Shown here one piece after another: positions 25,413-35,004 of a stretch of 64,000 bases of DNA (the first letter of the stretch is position 1; each line of letters begins with the position of its first letter). The notes under the pieces were generated by a model that was not told where the DNA came from, searched no databases, and saw only the letters and a program-made list of their open reading frames with translations. A program made the translations under genes and the position numbers. The stretch is taken from NCBI RefSeq assembly GCF_003977605.1, contig NZ_RYYU01000001.1, forward strand, positions 826,863 through 890,862, in the 5' to 3' direction. The DNA is from Prevotella koreensis (GTDB taxonomy: Bacteria > Bacteroidota > Bacteroidia > Bacteroidales > Bacteroidaceae).

Positions 25413-25421
25413 GCAAAGATA
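25413..25421 (-). promoter_or_regulatory. -7 promoter element of nspC
   Basis: TATCTTTGC on the minus strand, 23 nt before the nspC ATG. Confidence 0.55.
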
Positions 25422-25533
25422 TGAATTTATAATTATAAATTGTTTAGTATAGACTAAGAAATGTGTTATATTAACAGTGGATTTCAAAAAATATCGAAAT
25501 TCATTTGAATCTAAGAAACAAGATGTATAATAA

Positions 25534-25569
25534 AAAAACTCCTCAAGAAAACTTTCCTGAGGAGTTTTT
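25534..25569 (-). terminator. Terminator after rubrerythrin
   Basis: AAAAACTCCTCA (25534-25545) pairs perfectly with TGAGGAGTTTTT (25558-25569), and the stem continues inward as GAAA/TTTC. It lies just beyond the rubrerythrin stop and runs into T on the minus strand. Confidence 0.85.
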
Positions 25570-25575
25570 GGTTGT

Positions 25576-26130
25576 TTACTTGAAATATCGTTTGTATAGT
25601 CCTTCGAAGCCTGCGCAGTGGCGTGCTTCGTCCTTGGCCATTTCGTGGACGGTGTCGTGTGTCGCGTCCATTCCGGCAGCCTTGGCATTGCGTGCTATGC
25701 GGAACTTGTCTTCACATGCACCGCGCTCTGCTGCTATTCGTGCTTCAAGATTGCTCTTGGTATCCTTCAGTACGTCACCCAGCAACTCGGCAAACTTGCT
25801 TGCATGTTCTGCCTCCTCGAAAGCATAGCGTTTGAAAGCCTCTGCGATTTCTGGATAGCCTTCCCTGTCTGCTTGGCGACTCATTGCCAGATACATTCCA
25901 ACTTCACCACACTCGCCATTGAAATGGTTGTTCAAGTCTTTTATCATTTCTTCGTTTGCTCCTTCCTTACGGGCTGCGCCGATTTCGTGAACTGTTGCGA
26001 ATGGTTCGTTATCACCTTCTACCAATTCCTTGAACTTGCTTGCCGGAGCCTTGCATACCGGGCACTTCTCTGGTGCCTCATCACCTTCATGGATATATCC
26101 ACAAACGGTGCAAATAAACTTCTTCTTCAT
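25576..26130 (-). CDS. Rubrerythrin with N-terminal rubredoxin domain
   Basis: 184 residues from the ATG at 26130. The N-terminal rubredoxin-like site has Cys7, Cys10, Cys23 and Cys26 ([17 protein letters not shown]). The diiron four-helix bundle follows, with ligands in [31 protein letters not shown] and [10 protein letters not shown]. Having rubredoxin first makes it a reverse rubrerythrin, typical of NADH-linked peroxide reduction in anaerobes. It lies 82 bp after hisS in the fur-purA-hisS direction; whether the Fur-type protein controls it is open. Terminator at 25534-25569. Confidence 0.92.
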   Translation of the reverse strand: MKKKFICTVCGYIHEGDEAPEKCPVCKAPASKFKELVEGDNEPFATVHEIGAARKEGANEEMIKDLNNHFNGECGEVGMYLAMSRQADREGYPEIAEAFKRYAFEEAEHASKFAELLGDVLKDTKSNLEARIAAERGACEDKFRIARNAKAAGMDATHDTVHEMAKDEARHCAGFEGLYKRYFK

Positions 26131-26212
26131 AATGTTTTGTAAATTAAATAAGTTAAAGCCACCAAAGTGACTCACATACTATAATATAATGCCGTATCGG
26201 CAAAATCATCCG

Positions 26213-27574
26213 TTAGGAAATTATCTCAATAAGTGCTTCTGCAGTAATGAGTCTTTGTTCGCCTGTCTGCATGTCTTTAAGCATCACTTTGCCGTCTGCC
26301 ATTTCATTCTCCCCTATAATTGCTACAAAAGGAATCTGTTTGGCATTAGCGTATGCCATCTGTTTCTTCATCTTAACGGTGTCCGGATAAATCTCGGTTG
26401 ATATTCCTGCATTGCGCGTCTTTGCTGCGATAGGCAGACAATATTCTGTTTCTTTCTCACCGAAATTGATAAATAGGAGTTTCGTTGAATCCACCGCTTC
26501 CTTTGGATATAGGTCGAGCTGGTTGAGAACATCGAATATACGGTCTGCTCCGAAGGATATGCCAACCCCACTTAACCCAGGCATTCCAAATATTCCTGTA
26601 AGGTTATCATATCGTCCTCCGCCTGTAATGCTACCAATCTGAACATCAAGAGCCTTTACCTCAAATATTGCTCCAGTATAATAGTTAAGTCCGCGAGCAA
26701 GCATAAGGTCGAGTTCTATTTCATTTTTGAGACCACATTTCTTCAGTGTGTCAAGAATAAAACGTGTTTCATTGATACCCTCCATGCCTATTTCAGACGT
26801 GGTAAGCACATCAGCAATGGTCTGTAGTTTGTCTTCGTTGAATCCTGTCAAAGAGATAATCGGTTGCAGTTTATCTATTGCTTCTGCACTTATACCTACC
26901 TCTGCAAGTTCCTTGTTGACCGCATCAAGTCCTATTTTGTCAAGTTTATCTATGGCAACCGTAATATCAATTATTTTATCCGGTTCGCCGATTATCTCCG
27001 CAATACCGGAAAGAATCTTGCGATTGTTGATCTTTATCACTACTCTTACACCGAAACGCGAGAACACGGTATCGATGATTTGCATGAGTTCCACTTCATT
27101 AAGTAAAGAGTTAGAGCCTACAATATCAGCATCACACTGATAAAACTCACGATATCTACCCTTCTGAGGACGGTCTGCGCGCCATACCGGTTGTATCTGG
27201 TAACGCTTGAAGGGCATCTGTAGTTCGTCCCTATGCATTACGACATATCGGGCAAATGGCACGGTGAGGTCGTAACGCAAACCTTTCTCACAAAGTTTTG
27301 ATGCTACACGAGGGGCATTGTTCTCATGCAATTCTTCTTCCGAAACTTTGCTGAGGAAGTTACCGCTATTCAATATTTTGAAAAGGAGTTTGTCTCCCTC
27401 CTCCCCATATTTACCCATAAGTGTCTGCAATGTTTCCATTGCCGGCGTTTCTATCTGCCGGAAACCGTACAAGGCATACACCTCTTTTATTGTGTTGAAT
27501 ATATAGTTACGCTTCGACATCTCCATTGGTGAGAAATCGCGTGTACCTTTCGGAATGCTTGGTTTATTCGCCAT
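26213..27574 (-). CDS. hisS: Histidine--tRNA ligase
   Basis: Class II synthetase of 453 residues charging tRNA-His. Motif 1 region [11 protein letters not shown] at the N-terminus; motif 2 around [13 protein letters not shown]; histidine-specific [15 protein letters not shown] and the motif 3 region GGGRYDNL; C-terminal anticodon-binding domain ending in [12 protein letters not shown]. Its ATG shares one base with the purA stop (TAATG), so translation is coupled to purA. Confidence 0.97.
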   Translation of the reverse strand: MANKPSIPKGTRDFSPMEMSKRNYIFNTIKEVYALYGFRQIETPAMETLQTLMGKYGEEGDKLLFKILNSGNFLSKVSEEELHENNAPRVASKLCEKGLRYDLTVPFARYVVMHRDELQMPFKRYQIQPVWRADRPQKGRYREFYQCDADIVGSNSLLNEVELMQIIDTVFSRFGVRVVIKINNRKILSGIAEIIGEPDKIIDITVAIDKLDKIGLDAVNKELAEVGISAEAIDKLQPIISLTGFNEDKLQTIADVLTTSEIGMEGINETRFILDTLKKCGLKNEIELDLMLARGLNYYTGAIFEVKALDVQIGSITGGGRYDNLTGIFGMPGLSGVGISFGADRIFDVLNQLDLYPKEAVDSTKLLFINFGEKETEYCLPIAAKTRNAGISTEIYPDTVKMKKQMAYANAKQIPFVAIIGENEMADGKVMLKDMQTGEQRLITAEALIEIIS

Positions 27575-28848
27575 TATTTTCTAACTATTGTCTGGTCGCG
27601 ATCTGGACCTATTGATATTATCTTTATAGGGGTTTCAAGTTCTTTTTCAAGGAAGTCAATGTAGTCGTTGAACTCTTTCGGGAACTGTTCTTCTGATGTA
27701 AATTTCGTCATATCGGTCTTCCATCCTGGAAGTTCCTTATATATTGGTTCGATTCCTTTGTCAATATTATATGGGAAATGATTGATTTCCTTGCCATTCT
27801 GTTTGTATGCCACACATGCTTTAATTGTATCAAAACCATCGAGTACATCGCTTTTCATCATAATCAACTGAGTCACCCCATTCAGTGTGATTGCGTAACG
27901 CAGTGCTACAAGGTCAATCCATCCGCAACGACGTTCGCGTCCGGTCACCGCTCCATACTCACGACCTAATTCCCGAAGTTTACCGCCAGTATCGTCAAAA
28001 AGTTCCGTTGGGAACGGTCCGGCTCCAACACGAGTACAATATGCTTTCATTATTCCATACACTTCACCAATTTTATTTGGTCCTATTCCAAGTCCTGTGC
28101 AAGCCCCGGCACAAACAGTATTTGAAGATGTAACGAACGGATAACTTCCGAAATCAACATCAAGCATTGTACCTTGAGCACCCTCGCAAAGAATACTGTT
28201 GCCATTCTTAAGCATCTTGTTTATCTCATATTCCGAATCAATTATGCGGAATTGTTTCATGTACTCAATGCCCTCCATCCATGCTTTCTCCACCTCGCAA
28301 ATATCATATTCGGTATATTTTAACGATTCAAGCATCTTTTCGTGTCGAGCCTTGTGTGCAGCATACTTTTCTTTAAAGTTCTCGAAAATGTCACCGACAC
28401 GCAAACCATTACGACTGATTTTGTCTGTATATGTTGGACCAATGCCTTTACCTGTGGTTCCTACCTTACTTTTTCCTTTGGCAGCCTCGTGTGCTGCATC
28501 AAGCAACCTGTGGGTAGGCATTATGAGATGTGCCTTTTTTGATATGCAAAGACAATCCTTGAGATTATGTCCGCTCTTCTCAAGTTCCTTTGCTTCATTC
28601 ATGAATAAGTCTGGAGCAAGTACCACCCCGTTACCTATTATGTTTGTTTTACCGCCTTGAAATATTCCGGAAGGAATACTTCTCAACACATATTTTTCTC
28701 CCTCAAACTCAAGAGTGTGTCCAGCATTCGGGCCACCTTGAAAACGAGCAATGACATCATAATTAGGCGTGAGCACGTCAACGACCTTTCCTTTACCCTC
28801 ATCGCCCCACTGAAGTCCGAGCAGGACATCAACTTTTCCTGATTTCAT
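27574..28848 (-). CDS. purA: Adenylosuccinate synthetase
   Basis: 424 residues. It makes adenylosuccinate from IMP, aspartate and GTP, the first committed step to AMP. The N-terminal [16 protein letters not shown] and GPNAGHTL motifs with catalytic Asp and His, [30 protein letters not shown] and the C-terminal GPDRDQTI are all intact. It overlaps the upstream Fur-family gene by ATGA and the downstream hisS by one base, giving a tightly coupled three-gene unit. Confidence 0.97.
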   Translation of the reverse strand: MKSGKVDVLLGLQWGDEGKGKVVDVLTPNYDVIARFQGGPNAGHTLEFEGEKYVLRSIPSGIFQGGKTNIIGNGVVLAPDLFMNEAKELEKSGHNLKDCLCISKKAHLIMPTHRLLDAAHEAAKGKSKVGTTGKGIGPTYTDKISRNGLRVGDIFENFKEKYAAHKARHEKMLESLKYTEYDICEVEKAWMEGIEYMKQFRIIDSEYEINKMLKNGNSILCEGAQGTMLDVDFGSYPFVTSSNTVCAGACTGLGIGPNKIGEVYGIMKAYCTRVGAGPFPTELFDDTGGKLRELGREYGAVTGRERRCGWIDLVALRYAITLNGVTQLIMMKSDVLDGFDTIKACVAYKQNGKEINHFPYNIDKGIEPIYKELPGWKTDMTKFTSEEQFPKEFNDYIDFLEKELETPIKIISIGPDRDQTIVRK

Positions 28849-29357
28849 TTTTTATCTTGTTTTATGTTTATACATTCATCAACAACATTTTCTTGGGTTA
28901 TATGCTTATTCCCTTTTTGCTGTTTTGTAATACAATTGCTGCAAACTCCATATATATAAAGCGAAAAACCTTCCTGACGGAAGCGTTTCAGTTTCATGTT
29001 CTCGACAGCCGACATTATCTCGTCTGAGACAACATTCGTAACTTTTCCGCACAATGTGCATATTTTATGGCAGTGATTATTTCGTGAATAAACTGCTTCA
29101 TACTTGATTCCCTGATGTAGTCTATGGCACACTATCAACTGAAGTGTCTGGAATAATTTTAATGAATTATATAATGTTGCTCGGCTAACAGGGAAACTCT
29201 TACGTACAAGAAGGTGTCGAAGTTCCTCAATAGTAAAACATGTATCAAAACTATATACCGCATCAAGCACAGCAAATCGCTCAACAGTCTTTCGCATATT
29301 GTTTTGTTCAAGATATTGAGCAAGTATATTTCTTACCTCAATTTTAACTTTTTTCAT
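28845..29357 (-). CDS. Fur family transcriptional regulator
   Basis: 170 residues from the ATG at 29357. A winged-helix domain (NNMRKTVERFAVLDAVYSFD, VSRATLYNSLKLFQTLQLIV) is followed by the metal and dimer domain with NHCHKICTLCGKV and GVCSNC, so both zinc CxxC pairs are present. The basic C-terminal tail is longer than in typical Fur. It could be a Fur, Zur or PerR type; the sequence alone does not decide. Unusually it is the first gene of a purA-hisS operon, overlapping purA by 4 bp. A consensus promoter lies 25 nt upstream. Confidence 0.9.
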   Translation of the reverse strand: MKKVKIEVRNILAQYLEQNNMRKTVERFAVLDAVYSFDTCFTIEELRHLLVRKSFPVSRATLYNSLKLFQTLQLIVCHRLHQGIKYEAVYSRNNHCHKICTLCGKVTNVVSDEIMSAVENMKLKRFRQEGFSLYIYGVCSNCITKQQKGNKHITQENVVDECINIKQDKK

Positions 29358-29381
29358 TTTGCACCGAGAAACTTTGTATGT

Positions 29382-29413
29382 GCAAAAATACAACAAATAT
29401 TAGATATGACAAA
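29382..29413 (-). promoter_or_regulatory. Promoter of the fur-purA-hisS operon
   Basis: TTTG (29413-29410) and TATTTTTGC (29390-29382), 19 nt apart on the minus strand. Confidence 0.7.
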
Positions 29414-29438
29414 ACATTTTATGAACTTTTATGTTTAG

Positions 29439-30050
29439 TCAGAAATCTATGTTATTGGAGTTGAAAATGGACATTGCTTGTTGCTCCTCTCTATTACCAA
29501 GGTCGGCATATCTTTGCAAGCAGACAAGGGCTGCATGCTTTACTGAAATACTTTTATCTTTTAACGCCACTTGTACTTGGTCAAGGAATTCGTCTTCAGC
29601 TCTATTGTTGAGTCCTCCGTATTTCAGAAATAGCCGTGAAAGAACATGGTAACCGCAAACTTGATAAAATTCTTTGTCTGAAGAAATCCATTCAAATGCT
29701 TTTTGAGATGCGTAAGGTAAATGTTGAAATAGATTGAATGCTATCTGTTCGACTATTTCTAATGACGGAATTTGTTCCATCCATATATCCACGACCTCGG
29801 GCAACATTCTTTCGGCAGGCATAATAATAGTGGCAAGTATCTTACACTCCCTAATGTCTTCTTTCCATAAAGCAATAGCAAGATCATAGTCTTTGCCATA
29901 TTCTTTTGCCATAAATCTAAGATCAGGCAATGAAACTCCCCAATTTATATGATACAAAAGTCCTTTTTCCCGCATTGAACGAGAAGTCTCACCATTCATT
30001 CTCAATCGGAAAGTTTGCTTTATTTGTTTTAACTTGTCTGAAGTATCCAT
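29439..30050 (-). CDS. AlkD-like DNA alkylation repair protein (HEAT repeats)
   Basis: 203 residues from the ATG at 30050. All-helical, with repeated pairs such as YDLAIALWKEDIRECKILA and QKAFEWISSDKEFYQVCGYH, fitting the DNA_alkylation (AlkC/AlkD) family of HEAT-repeat glycosylases that remove bulky alkylated bases. Catalytic Asp/Trp positions cannot be assigned with certainty here. It lies 14 bp after the DPP III stop, in the same direction, so the two are probably co-transcribed. Confidence 0.78.
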   Translation of the reverse strand: MDTSDKLKQIKQTFRLRMNGETSRSMREKGLLYHINWGVSLPDLRFMAKEYGKDYDLAIALWKEDIRECKILATIIMPAERMLPEVVDIWMEQIPSLEIVEQIAFNLFQHLPYASQKAFEWISSDKEFYQVCGYHVLSRLFLKYGGLNNRAEDEFLDQVQVALKDKSISVKHAALVCLQRYADLGNREEQQAMSIFNSNNIDF

Positions 30051-30064
30051 AAAAACAGAATTAA

Positions 30065-32023
30065 TCAAATTAGTGTAGCATATTGCCTACTATATCTTAG
30101 CATTTGATCTGTATAGTTTTCGGTGTAATCAAGTTTGACGTCCACAATCTCTCCTCTGTTATCCAGCACAGGAATCATAACTGGGTTTAAGAAACCTTTA
30201 TATGGCGCAAGATCAAGACGTTCGTATCTGTTCAGTATTTCCGAGTGTATTTCTTTGTCAACTTTTACAGCATATCTTTCTACTATGTTCCTTGCAGCAA
30301 GATAATCTCCTTCACTCTTTATGCGCTGTATTTCTGCCAATAATTTTGCAAAAAGAATTCGTAGTGCAGGATAATCATCAATAACAACAAACAACTTACC
30401 ATCTTTCTTTGTTAGTCTGATAGCATCACCGTTCTCATAACACCAATGTGCAATAAGTGCACGATTGCGCATGTGAGCCTCTTCAATATGGTGTCCTGGC
30501 TTTATTCTTGTGAGTTGCGTCAAGAGTCCATTCATAATATATGTGTAATATTGACTCTTGTATGCGTCTTTATCAGGAACAAGTCCAAGTTCTATGAGTT
30601 TGTCATCTGCAATATAATATAATGCAAAAAGATCGGCACGGGTTTCTTCTATTGTGTTTCCGTATGATTTCAAGGCATCAGGATCTACCCCCGGCAACAG
30701 TCTACCACTACCATGCCCAAGACATTCATGAAGGTCTGTATGCAAATCATCACAAGTATCACCATATTTCTCAATAATGGAAATAGTGTAGTCATCAACA
30801 ACAAACTCTTCCTTAAACCCATTTCCACGAGCAGCCTTGTTGTATGCCTCAGTCAAATTACCAATAGTAACACTTTTGCTCCCATAGTCCGCTCTGATCC
30901 AATCCGCGTTTGGAAGATTTATTCCTATAGCAGTAGATGGATATTCGTCTCCACCAAGCATTGCTGCACATATAACATTCGCCGTAACACCACTTACCTT
31001 CTCTTTACGGAAACGTGGGTCAATAGGACTATGATCTTCAAACCATTGTGCATTACAACTTATGGTTTTAGTACGCTTTGTGGCTTCAATATCTTTATAT
31101 TCGACAATACCTTCCCATGAACCTTTAAGACCGAGTGGATCTCCATATACCTCTATGAAACCGTTTACGAAATCAACATGAGCATCATGTTCGGCAACCC
31201 ACTCTATACAATATTTGTTGAACTCTCTCAAGTCACCACTTTTATAGTAACTTATAAGAGTCTCAATGTATTTCTTTTGGTTCTCATTTTCTGCCACATC
31301 AGCGGCTTTCTTGAGCCAATGAATAATATGGCGTATGCTTTTACCATACATGCCATTCTCTTTCCATACAATTTCTTTTATTGTATCATCTTCCTTTACC
31401 AACTTGGAGTTTAATCCATAAGAAACAGGTTCTTTGTCTTCAGAATTTTCGTTCTTCTTTTTATTGTAGAAGTCCTCTACCTCTTGTTGGGTGATGTTTT
31501 CATAAAAATTGCATGCAGAAGAAGCAATAACATCATCTCCTTCTGTCTTATTGACTCTTTTTGAAAGAACATGAGGATTGAACATCACTTCTCTTAGCAT
31601 ATAGAACAAGTCCTCTACACTTTGATTGTCATTCAAAGGAAGCATTTCCTTATCAATTGCAAAAAGTGCGTCCTTGAAAAAAGTTTCAGAGAAGCATGGT
31701 ATTAATTTTTCACAACCATAGTGGTGATATATGCCATTAGAAAACCAGACTCTTTTTAGATATACAACAAGAGAGTTGAATTCGTTACAATCCCTATCAC
31801 CATTATAATTAAGGTAGATGGCTTCAAGGGTTTTTCTTATGATGAGATTGTATTTGCCAAATTGGTCGAAAGTAATATCCCTCCCATAAAGAGTTGCTTC
31901 TGATAAATAATAAACTAACTTTTTTTGTTGCAAAGAAAGGTTCTCGAAACCATTAAGACGGTAACGGAGTAATTGCAAGTCTGCAAAACGTTCATTAACG
32001 TAACAGAAGTTATCTTTGTTCAT
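30065..32023 (-). CDS. Dipeptidyl peptidase III family (M49) metallopeptidase
   Basis: 652 residues. The zinc motif HECLGH (432-437; the family pattern is HExxGH) and the second motif EETRAD (459-464) are both present, as are NLPNADWIRADYGSKSVT and MRNRALIAHWCYENG. It would remove dipeptides from the N-terminus of short peptides. Unlike the lipoprotein forms known from Bacteroides it has no signal peptide, so it should act in the cytosol. Such proteins were sometimes mislabelled dihydrofolate reductase. No consensus promoter is evident in the 140 bp upstream. Confidence 0.88.
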   Translation of the reverse strand: MNKDNFCYVNERFADLQLLRYRLNGFENLSLQQKKLVYYLSEATLYGRDITFDQFGKYNLIIRKTLEAIYLNYNGDRDCNEFNSLVVYLKRVWFSNGIYHHYGCEKLIPCFSETFFKDALFAIDKEMLPLNDNQSVEDLFYMLREVMFNPHVLSKRVNKTEGDDVIASSACNFYENITQQEVEDFYNKKKNENSEDKEPVSYGLNSKLVKEDDTIKEIVWKENGMYGKSIRHIIHWLKKAADVAENENQKKYIETLISYYKSGDLREFNKYCIEWVAEHDAHVDFVNGFIEVYGDPLGLKGSWEGIVEYKDIEATKRTKTISCNAQWFEDHSPIDPRFRKEKVSGVTANVICAAMLGGDEYPSTAIGINLPNADWIRADYGSKSVTIGNLTEAYNKAARGNGFKEEFVVDDYTISIIEKYGDTCDDLHTDLHECLGHGSGRLLPGVDPDALKSYGNTIEETRADLFALYYIADDKLIELGLVPDKDAYKSQYYTYIMNGLLTQLTRIKPGHHIEEAHMRNRALIAHWCYENGDAIRLTKKDGKLFVVIDDYPALRILFAKLLAEIQRIKSEGDYLAARNIVERYAVKVDKEIHSEILNRYERLDLAPYKGFLNPVMIPVLDNRGEIVDVKLDYTENYTDQMLRYSRQYATLI

Positions 32024-32162
32024 CGGTAATATCCTTTAAAATCGTTAGTCTGACATTCTGTAGTATTTCATATATCATCCAACTCACCACGTTTTATTTC
32101 AACACGGAAAACCGCGATGGAAAAAGATGAGAAAGCGATGTTCTTAAAGAATTTATACCTAC

Positions 32163-32630
32163 TTATTTCTTTTTGCTTTTCGCCTTAGCGTGCTTCAAGT
32201 AAGATGTGGTTTCTCCACTCTTTATTTTTGCAAGTTTGTATTCTCTTGGTGTAATTCCTGTTATTTTGTAAAAAGAAGCATAGAATGATTGTCTGTTGGA
32301 AAAACCAACCAATGAACTAATATCCTCCATGTTTGTTTTACGATATTTAGGATCAGCAAGTACAATCATCGCTTCGTCTATTCTGTATTTATTCACAAGC
32401 GATGTGTAGTTCATGCCGAATCTCACATTTACCACAGCAGATATATACCTTGTATTTGTTCCCAAATCTTGGGCAAGCATTTTTGCAGAGTATTCTTTGT
32501 CAAGATACTTCTTTTGAGTACAGATTATATCATAAATCTTTTTTTCCAGTTCATCCATTATAACCGGATTAATCAATGTGCGATATGCTGCGTCTTTTTC
32601 TTCTTTTTCTGTAATGTTATATTTAGCCAT
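32163..32630 (-). CDS. AraC family transcriptional regulator (short form)
   Basis: 155 residues from the ATG at 32630, where the promoter also points. Only the DNA-binding module is clear: first helix-turn-helix YSAKMLAQDLGTNTRYISAVV and second MEDISSLVGFSNRQSFYASF followed by TGITPREYK, the AraC signature. There is no sensor domain, only about 25 charged N-terminal residues, so any signal must come from another protein. The tail is very basic (KHAKAKSKKK). It lies between DPP III and the PqqD cassette on the same strand; control of that cassette is possible but unproven. Confidence 0.85.
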   Translation of the reverse strand: MAKYNITEKEEKDAAYRTLINPVIMDELEKKIYDIICTQKKYLDKEYSAKMLAQDLGTNTRYISAVVNVRFGMNYTSLVNKYRIDEAMIVLADPKYRKTNMEDISSLVGFSNRQSFYASFYKITGITPREYKLAKIKSGETTSYLKHAKAKSKKK

Positions 32631-32661
32631 ATTAATATATATATTTCCTGAATACTTACAC

Positions 32662-32694
32662 GCAAATGTAGTTATATTATCAATAAATGACAAA
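32662..32694 (-). promoter_or_regulatory. Promoter of the AraC-type gene
   Basis: TTTG (32694-32691) and TACATTTGC (32670-32662) 20 nt apart on the minus strand, about 31 nt before the ATG. Confidence 0.65.
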
Positions 32695-32804
32695 ATTTAC
32701 ATTGTGCTTTTAATATAAATTATACAATTAGTATTTAAAATTATAGGAATTTGCGTATATTTAAACAGATCGCTAAATAATATGTATTATTTTCAACAAT
32801 TCGT

Positions 32805-33077
32805 TTATTCTATAACAATGCCAATGGACACCCACTGTTCGGCAAGGGATTTGGAGTCAGCAATAGCCGTTTCCATATCTACATCATACTCTTCCATTAG
32901 GAATTTTGCAAGGTCTTCAATCGAGAATGAATCCATATTTTGAATCTTCTTCCATAAATATGCAGAAGATTCATTAAGACTGATTATATTGCTGAAGTCA
33001 ATATTTTCCTTTCCTTCTGCCACTATTATATATTCTCCGCAGACATTACGGAGTGTAAAACGTTTTTTTGCCTTCAT
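32805..33077 (-). CDS. PqqD family protein
   Basis: 90 residues matching the RiPP recognition element fold of PqqD: a beta-rich start (RFTLRNVCGEYIIVAEG), NIISLNESSAYLWKKIQ and a C-terminal helical part (DLAKFLMEEYDVDMETAIADSKSLAEQW). Such domains bind leader peptides and hand them to modifying enzymes. It is the third gene of a compact set with an S24/S26 peptidase and an HprK-like kinase. No precursor peptide or cyclase is visible in the window, so its partner is unknown. Confidence 0.85.
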   Translation of the reverse strand: MKAKKRFTLRNVCGEYIIVAEGKENIDFSNIISLNESSAYLWKKIQNMDSFSIEDLAKFLMEEYDVDMETAIADSKSLAEQWVSIGIVIE

Positions 33078-33121
33078 AACTATTCTAATATTAAATAAGT
33101 TCCTTATTATTCAAAACAATT

Positions 33122-33616
33122 TTATTTCTTAACGTTAATCGGAAAAATGCGTAACCATATTCTACGGTGAAAAGCAAGTAAATATCTTCTTATCGGTGAT
33201 AAGTTCATCCATATAAAGGAATAAAAACGCCATTTCATACCATCTGTACGGTCAAGTTTTGTCCTTCCTTTACGATAGAAACCTATTACTGCTCCCTTAA
33301 TATCCTTAATTTGGCAATATTCATTTGAAAGATTGCCATCACCTTTCAGTACAATATTCTCACCATCAATTTTAATTATCCTGTGTAATACGAAATGTAG
33401 CGGTTCTATCTCTGCAAGTACTGGGTCGCCAACTTTAATATTTCCCGGCTTTACCAACAAAGCCTTGTCGCGTCCATTCTCAAGAAATGGCCTCATACTG
33501 AATCCCTTTAACAGCAGAGTAACAGTATGCCCTTCATTAAGTATCCTTGTAATCTCAGGAATAAGGACAGCATTGTTAAATTGTTTTTCAACTACTTTGA
33601 TATTTCCCTTTGACAT
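33122..33616 (-). CDS. S24/S26 family peptidase-like protein
   Basis: 164 residues. LLLKGFSMRPFLENGRD places the nucleophile at Ser40, and GDPVLAEI then FVLHRIIKIDGENIVLKGDGN follow the LexA/signal-peptidase fold, with His78 where S26B (SipW-like) enzymes use His instead of Lys. There is no obvious membrane anchor, unlike true leader peptidases. It overlaps the kinase gene by 25 bp and precedes PqqD by 44 bp. Cleavage of a leader or a self-activating role is inference from this context. Confidence 0.82.
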   Translation of the reverse strand: MSKGNIKVVEKQFNNAVLIPEITRILNEGHTVTLLLKGFSMRPFLENGRDKALLVKPGNIKVGDPVLAEIEPLHFVLHRIIKIDGENIVLKGDGNLSNEYCQIKDIKGAVIGFYRKGRTKLDRTDGMKWRFYSFIWMNLSPIRRYLLAFHRRIWLRIFPINVKK

Positions 33617-34485
33617 ATTATTGCAGATTCCTTGTCAGGAAGGCAGCGGAGCATAAAAATACCCGTGGTTTCAATAATTTGCGTCACTATGTCGCATACA
33701 TTATTAAATATATCTTTGTCCCATTTCATTGATGAGCACGATGGCAGTAATGACGCAAAGGCCTCCACCGGACGTAATCTCTCAACACTGTTTTCCTTCG
33801 CCCTATCAATACGTGTTATTGCTCCCAATGGAGCCTTTACATTCCTATAACATGGTGTTTTTCCACTCCAAGGGCCACCATAAATATAGGGTTTGTTATC
33901 ATCAAGTATTCTTATTATAGGATTGTCATCATTCATCAAGTCGCATGAAGGAATATATCTTAACCAATTACTTACCTGCGTACTTTTGCCGGTACCGCTC
34001 TTGGCTATGAATGCATATCCCTTTCCACCATTTCTTACGAGTGACGCATGTATTAGCACTGTACGCATACGGCTTCCTGCAAATGCGAATATTAGCATCA
34101 GAGCATTATTCAGTCCAAAACAGCGCATGTTATAGTTTCCATTCAATGCACAACGACAATCATCGAAATTTTTATTTGTCTGCAACATGCAGCAATCAAC
34201 ATCGTTTATATCTTTTATGATAAATTGATAACCTCCGTTTGTAAGTTTATCTACGATGGTATGTCCATTGCCAGTTTCAAAATTGTCAATACGTTCAATA
34301 TTCTCTTTTATTGGTAGTAAATTGTCATCTATGGTTAGATGAAAAAACAAATTCTCACCTTCCTCTGTTTTTTCAAATATAGAAAAAGACGGTAATAATT
34401 TTATACTATTATATTTGGACTCCTTGAATGTAATCTTAATATCAAGTTCTGCAATATTGAAAAAGTATGACTTGTATTCTCCCAT
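33592..34485 (-). CDS. HPr kinase-like P-loop protein
   Basis: 297 residues. The C-terminal half carries Walker A FIAKSGTGKST (159-169), an upstream HASLV (His146), an acidic NDDNP segment (185-189) and GGPWSGKTPCYRN, in the order of the HprK/PEPCK-like kinases found in RiPP clusters. The N-terminal 120 residues are beta-rich and not recognised. It lacks the HprK N-terminal domain and there is no HPr gene nearby, so it is probably not the carbon-catabolite enzyme. First gene of the cassette. Confidence 0.8.
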   Translation of the reverse strand: MGEYKSYFFNIAELDIKITFKESKYNSIKLLPSFSIFEKTEEGENLFFHLTIDDNLLPIKENIERIDNFETGNGHTIVDKLTNGGYQFIIKDINDVDCCMLQTNKNFDDCRCALNGNYNMRCFGLNNALMLIFAFAGSRMRTVLIHASLVRNGGKGYAFIAKSGTGKSTQVSNWLRYIPSCDLMNDDNPIIRILDDNKPYIYGGPWSGKTPCYRNVKAPLGAITRIDRAKENSVERLRPVEAFASLLPSCSSMKWDKDIFNNVCDIVTQIIETTGIFMLRCLPDKESAIICQREISK

Positions 34486-34558
34486 TATGCTACATTAATA
34501 TTACTATTTAGTGCTTGCTAATGTTCATATAGTTGGTATACATAAAATGATTTTAATG

Positions 34559-34990
34559 CTATTTCTCAACAGGCATTAACGATGTTATAGATATAGGTGT
34601 GAATGCAAATTCCGACTTGTCTATTAACAATATATCAGAACCTCCTTTCTTAGCATATCGAGACTTCATCTTTTCATACTTCTTCATAATATGTTTTTGG
34701 TCTTTTCCTGAAACAAATACGCATGTCCTTTGGGAGTATCCTTTACCCTCAAGATAATAACGCAACTGCAAACTATAGTTGTCCCTACCTATAATGAAGC
34801 CAGATTTTCCATCTTCAAAAACACTGTCAAGTGTCATTATGTCTGTGAAAAACACTGTGCTGTCATTGAAAGAGGTTGACATTCCGAAAACATAAACTCT
34901 TGGTATTATTTTGTTACCATCCTTTGCCATTGTGCCGAGAGTGCAAGCCATACACAATACGACAATAATTGTATATAATATTTTTCTCAT
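34559..34990 (-). CDS. Secreted protein of unknown function
   Basis: 143 residues with a clear signal peptide (RKILYTIIVVLCMACTLGTMA, then KDGN). The mature part contains VYVFGMSTSFNDSTVFFTDI, SGFIIGRDNYSLQLRYYL and a Lys/Tyr-rich helix KKYEKMKSRYAKKGG. I do not recognise a family. It lies 14 bp after the sigma factor stop and 73 bp before the HprK-like gene, all on the minus strand. A -7-like TATATTTGG at 35002-34994 lies 3 nt before the ATG, within the end of rpoD. Confidence 0.75.
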   Translation of the reverse strand: MRKILYTIIVVLCMACTLGTMAKDGNKIIPRVYVFGMSTSFNDSTVFFTDIMTLDSVFEDGKSGFIIGRDNYSLQLRYYLEGKGYSQRTCVFVSGKDQKHIMKKYEKMKSRYAKKGGSDILLIDKSEFAFTPISITSLMPVEK

Positions 34991-35004
34991 GTTCCAAATA
35001 TAAT

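Noticed and set aside
25618..26142. A 174-codon plus-strand frame opposite rubrerythrin
   Set aside because: Its sequence is Cys-rich nonsense mirrored from the rubrerythrin codons; the minus-strand gene has full domain support.
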